Shown here one piece after another: positions 6,456-9,338 of a stretch of 9,338 nucleotides of DNA (its first letter is position 1; each line of letters starts with the position of its first letter). A model generated the notes under the pieces. It saw nothing but the letters and a program-made list of their open reading frames with translations, was not told the DNA's origin and did not search any database. Position numbers and translations under genes: made by a program. Source of the DNA: an uncultured Lachnospira sp. (GTDB taxonomy: Bacteria; Bacillota; Clostridia; Lachnospirales; Lachnospiraceae); assembly GCA_947306285.1 (NCBI GenBank), contig CAMZGB010000032.1, positions 1 through 9,338 on the forward strand. Direction: 5' to 3'.

Positions 6456-6486
6456 AAAAAGGGATTTGGAAACAAATCCCTTTTTT
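6456..6486 (+). terminator. strong intrinsic terminator of the phosphatase operon
   Basis: AAAAAGGGATTTG and CAAATCCCTTTTT form a perfect 13-bp stem closed by a GAAA tetraloop, with a T-run to 6486. It lies 26 bases after the last phosphatase stop and separates this operon from the glucanase gene. Confidence 0.95.
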
Positions 6487-6515
6487 GTGCAATGTTTTTT
6501 TACCTAAAATATGGC

Positions 6516-6537
6516 TACCATTTGCGTATAAGTGGTA
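6516..6537. promoter_or_regulatory. imperfect palindrome upstream of the glucanase gene
   Basis: TACCATTT, six bases (GCGTAT), AAGTGGTA: 8-base arms with a single mismatch (a G-U pair in RNA). Its place upstream of the candidate -10 box suggests an activator or repressor site controlling the glucanase. As RNA it would be a weak hairpin followed by TTTTTA, so a poor terminator is the alternative. Confidence 0.45.
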
Positions 6538-6542
6538 TTTTT

Positions 6543-6570
6543 ATATCACACATATGTGCTAGAATATAAT
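6543..6570 (+). promoter_or_regulatory. candidate promoter of the glucanase gene
   Basis: A perfect TATAAT (6565-6570) is a clear -10 box 34 bases before the ATG. The -35 region is poor: ATATCA at 6543-6548 with a 16-base spacer is the best match. A good -10 with a weak -35 is common where an activator is needed. Confidence 0.55.
6549..6558. promoter_or_regulatory. perfect 10-bp palindrome in the promoter spacer
   Basis: CACATATGTG is fully symmetric and lies between the candidate -35 and -10 boxes of the glucanase promoter, where a bound regulator would block or help RNA polymerase. No regulator gene is in the window. Confidence 0.4.
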
Positions 6571-6604
6571 CGTAAAAATGTGCGGAGAAATATCGGAGGG
6601 AATT

Positions 6605-9338
6605 ATGAAAAAATATTTCAAAAAAATTCTTTCAAGCGTGATGGTAATGGCGATGGTCATTACTCTTATTCCTGCTATGGAATATACGACTAAAGCTGAC
6701 GATGAACCATACAACTTGTCTGAGGGAAGAGCCGTGTATTCAAGTTCATCAAACGGTGGTGACGTAGAAGAATATGCAGTGGATGGGAAGGAAAACACTA
6801 GATGGCAGGCGGAGCAAGGCGATAGTAATGAGTGGATATATGTGGATTTAGGAAAAGTATCCACTATTGACCATATCTACTTACATTGGGAAAATGCCTA
6901 TGCTAAAAACTATGACATCTATTTGTCTAACGATGAAGAAAATTGGACTAAAGTTTTCTCTAAAGAAGATCCAATTCAGGGTGAGGACCCACTCACTCAA
7001 ACTTTAACCACAGGTGCTTGGTCCACTAATGAAGCTCGCTACGTAAAGATGGTTTGTACTAAGCGTGCAATGGGATATGGCGCTTCACTTTACGAATTCC
7101 AAGTTTGGGGAGTAGGCGGAAAGAATAAACCTCCAGAAAAGTATGGAACAAATCTCGCACTATACAAAAATGTTAAATGTTCTGGCACTCGCGATGAGTG
7201 GTGGATGAAAGATTCTGCCGGAAACATTAAGCCTGAAGAGTACAACAAGGTAAAACCAGAAAATGCAGTGGACGGAGATAAGAGTACATCATTCACATCT
7301 TACCAAGGCGAGGCAGATCAATGGATATATGTTGATTTGGAAACTGAATACAACATAGGTCGAGTAGTTACAAGGTTTAACAAAGACGCTGCAAAGATAT
7401 TTGATATTCAGGTTTCCAAAGATGCAAAGAATTGGAAGACGATTCATAGAAATCAAAAAGGATATATGGACCTAACAGATAACTTCACATGTTATCACGA
7501 GGATGTTAGGTTTGTTCGCATGCTTGCATATTCAAAAGTTGAGAGTGGAAGTGGCGTCGGCGTCAAAGAATTCGAAGTATACGAATACAAAGAGGGTGAC
7601 AGCAAACAAAACGAAACAATAAAAGACCTTCCAATCAGCCAGATTAAAAATATGGAAAACGGCAAGGGCTCGTATGTGGAAGGCGAAGTTAAAAAAGAAT
7701 TAAATAAACTTCCGACTTTTGTAAATGAGGAAAATGTTCAAACACCAATAGATTCAAACAGCTGGTGGTCATCATTCATGATTAAGACTTACGGAAATAT
7801 GGCTGTTATTCATCCTTTGAAGGCGCAGTTCTCTGGCAAGGGACTTGGAACGCTTCTTGCATCTCAAGGTTACACTGATGAGAGAAAGCCTCAGGATCTT
7901 GGTGTTGGTTATTATTCAGAAAAACTTATGGACTTTTATCTAAAGCCTGATAGTTTTGATGCAAACAGTGGTTATGACAGAGTAGAAAATTATGGTGACT
8001 TCCATGTAGATGTAGGCTTGTGCGACGACGATGGTCTAAAGATGAAATCTACTATGGTTAAGGGTTCACCTTATCTATTCTCAGAGTTTTATGAAGATAC
8101 AGTGCAACTTAGTTCACCATCAATTTCCCGTATCTTTACTATGCATTCTAATAGTATACTAGAAAATTCTGGAGATACTTATACAGGTGATTACATCATT
8201 ATTCATACATATGATAAGGAAAATGCTAGAGCTGGAAACGACGGATCAGATTTCTTGCTATGTGTACCAGAGAACACTACATTTACCGTAAAGAGTAGAG
8301 GAAACAAATCTTTAATCAAGATTCAGTTTGAATCCGCAGATAATGCTTATATTTCAGCGTGTGGTATGCATGACAATGAAAAAGCTGATAGATACTATCA
8401 ACACGCTTACAACCATGTAACTCGTACAGAAGTTTCTTATGACTTTAATAAAGAGAATAACAAGATAACAACTACATATCACGCTGACGTTGATGAATTA
8501 AGAGGAGGATTATCTTCAGATACTGTTCTTGGGTTCTATCCACATCAGTGGAAGCATAGAGCTGAAGATAGCGTTGGTGATTTTGATACATACAAATCAA
8601 TTCGTGGAGATATGAAGATGTATGAATCCAACAATATATCAACTACTCAGCAGTTTGCAGGAATACTTCCTACATTTGCTAAACCAAACAGTTCTAAGTT
8701 AGAAAAAGATAAGATTAAATCATATATAAAGACAGTAGTAGACGAGATTGGAACGGGACCTAATGCTGATGCTTACTGGCAGGGTAAGGCAGTTCATCCT
8801 CTTGCAATCACAGCTTTAATGGCTGATCAGATTGGCGAGACTAAGATGAGAGACCAGTTGCTAAAAGACCTTAAGAAGATAATGGTTGACTGGTTTACTT
8901 ACAGTGGCGGCGATGACAGATGTTATCTGATCTACAACAAAGATTGGGGAACAATCTATTATCCAGAGAGTGCTTACGGTGCTAACGCAGCTATCTGTGA
9001 CCACCATTTTACATATGGCTACTTCCTCTTTGGCGCAGCCATCTTGTCATGCTACGACCAAGATTTCTACTACCAATACAAAGACATGGTCGAGTTGATG
9101 CTTCGCGACTATGCTGACCCAGAAGAACCGCGAAACGATGACAATATGTTCTGTAAGTTCAGAGCATTCGACCAATACTCAGGACACTCATGGGCTGGCG
9201 GCTACGCAGACAACGACGACGGTAACAACCAAGAGTCAGCTTCAGAGTCACTCTTTAGCTGGGTTGGAATGTACCTATGGGGTGAAGTTTCAAAACAAGA
9301 TAAATATATTGATGCCGGTGCATATGGTTTCACAACTG
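6605..9338 (+). CDS. secreted GH81 endo-beta-1,3-glucanase (3' end outside window)
   Basis: The first 911 residues of a secreted glucanase, open to the window edge. GH81 enzymes cut internal beta-1,3-glucan bonds (laminarin, callose, fungal wall) with inversion. Order: signal peptide 1-31 (TKA-D); two F5/8 type C (discoidin/CBM32-like) domains, about 36-172 and 180-329, each with the AVDG...W.......WIYVDL core; GH81 module from about 341. GH81 marks are SNSWWSSFM with HPLKAQF, LGFYPHQWKH, CDHHFTYGYF (Asp799), RAFDQYSGHSWAGGY and DGNNQESASES with the paired Glu877 and Glu881. These acidic residues fit the catalytic set known for the family. Thr803 stands where fungal GH81 enzymes carry His. 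The module should need roughly another 100 residues, perhaps followed by an anchor domain. GGAGGG (6595-6600) is four bases from the ATG. The N-terminal domains probably bind carbohydrate. Confidence 0.93.
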   Translation, partial: MKKYFKKILSSVMVMAMVITLIPAMEYTTKADDEPYNLSEGRAVYSSSSNGGDVEEYAVDGKENTRWQAEQGDSNEWIYVDLGKVSTIDHIYLHWENAYAKNYDIYLSNDEENWTKVFSKEDPIQGEDPLTQTLTTGAWSTNEARYVKMVCTKRAMGYGASLYEFQVWGVGGKNKPPEKYGTNLALYKNVKCSGTRDEWWMKDSAGNIKPEEYNKVKPENAVDGDKSTSFTSYQGEADQWIYVDLETEYNIGRVVTRFNKDAAKIFDIQVSKDAKNWKTIHRNQKGYMDLTDNFTCYHEDVRFVRMLAYSKVESGSGVGVKEFEVYEYKEGDSKQNETIKDLPISQIKNMENGKGSYVEGEVKKELNKLPTFVNEENVQTPIDSNSWWSSFMIKTYGNMAVIHPLKAQFSGKGLGTLLASQGYTDERKPQDLGVGYYSEKLMDFYLKPDSFDANSGYDRVENYGDFHVDVGLCDDDGLKMKSTMVKGSPYLFSEFYEDTVQLSSPSISRIFTMHSNSILENSGDTYTGDYIIIHTYDKENARAGNDGSDFLLCVPENTTFTVKSRGNKSLIKIQFESADNAYISACGMHDNEKADRYYQHAYNHVTRTEVSYDFNKENNKITTTYHADVDELRGGLSSDTVLGFYPHQWKHRAEDSVGDFDTYKSIRGDMKMYESNNISTTQQFAGILPTFAKPNSSKLEKDKIKSYIKTVVDEIGTGPNADAYWQGKAVHPLAITALMADQIGETKMRDQLLKDLKKIMVDWFTYSGGDDRCYLIYNKDWGTIYYPESAYGANAAICDHHFTYGYFLFGAAILSCYDQDFYYQYKDMVELMLRDYADPEEPRNDDNMFCKFRAFDQYSGHSWAGGYADNDDGNNQESASESLFSWVGMYLWGEVSKQDKYIDAGAYGFTT

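Noticed and set aside
1731..6533. Shared control element: AAATATGG...GTATAAGT upstream of both the phosphatase operon and the glucanase gene
   Set aside because: The two halves are 7 bases apart in one case and 11 in the other, and the words are typical of AT-rich DNA, so chance similarity is likely.
6559..7296. Minus-strand open frames at 6559-6864 and 7090-7296
   Set aside because: Both lie opposite the strongly supported F5/8 type C domains of the glucanase, show no recognisable protein features and have no ribosome site.

Overview
The window is AT-rich with strong AGGAGG-type ribosome binding sites and many Lys/Asn/Ile-rich secreted proteins. It looks like chromosomal DNA of a low-GC Firmicute. 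The very lysine-rich C-terminal fibronectin-III-like domains, Thr/Pro linkers and a secreted multi-domain glycoside hydrolase point to Lachnospiraceae (Butyrivibrio, Roseburia or Lachnospira-like). That assignment is inference from protein style; no rRNA or other taxonomic marker is present. All genes that can be placed with confidence read on the + strand.

Region 1 (1-284) holds the possible last codons of an upstream gene, an intrinsic terminator (81-106), and an untranslated leader with three consecutive palindromes that fold into hairpins with 3-base loops (163-185, 186-214, 234-254). Region 2 (285-1523) is a tight three-gene operon: a 76-residue coiled-coil lipoprotein, a four-helix membrane protein with an acidic cytosolic-type tail, and a 123-residue lipoprotein whose start overlaps the membrane gene. 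None has a function I recognise. A perfect 15-bp terminator follows (1594-1629), then a short structured stretch and a second terminator (1687-1715).

Region 3 (1789-6429) is an apparent operon of three tandem paralogues. Each encodes a signal peptide, a fibronectin-III-like domain, a MptpB/LipA-like protein tyrosine phosphatase domain with an intact HC(A/N)IGRDRTG loop, a Thr/Pro linker and a Lys-rich fibronectin-III-like domain. Start-to-stop gaps are 12 nt in both cases. The linker grows from about 16 to 31 to 101 residues along the operon. A 13-bp stem with a GAAA loop terminates it (6456-6486).

Region 4 (6605 to the window end) is a secreted GH81 endo-beta-1,3-glucanase with two N-terminal F5/8 type C (discoidin/CBM32-like) domains. 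It has its own promoter with two palindromic candidate operator sites, and its 3' end lies outside the window.

Overall this is an envelope and secretion locus: lipoproteins and a membrane protein, cell-surface phosphatases probably held on the wall by cationic domains, and an enzyme attacking beta-1,3-glucan such as fungal or yeast wall, callose or laminarin. A functional link between the phosphatases and the glucanase is suggested only by adjacency.
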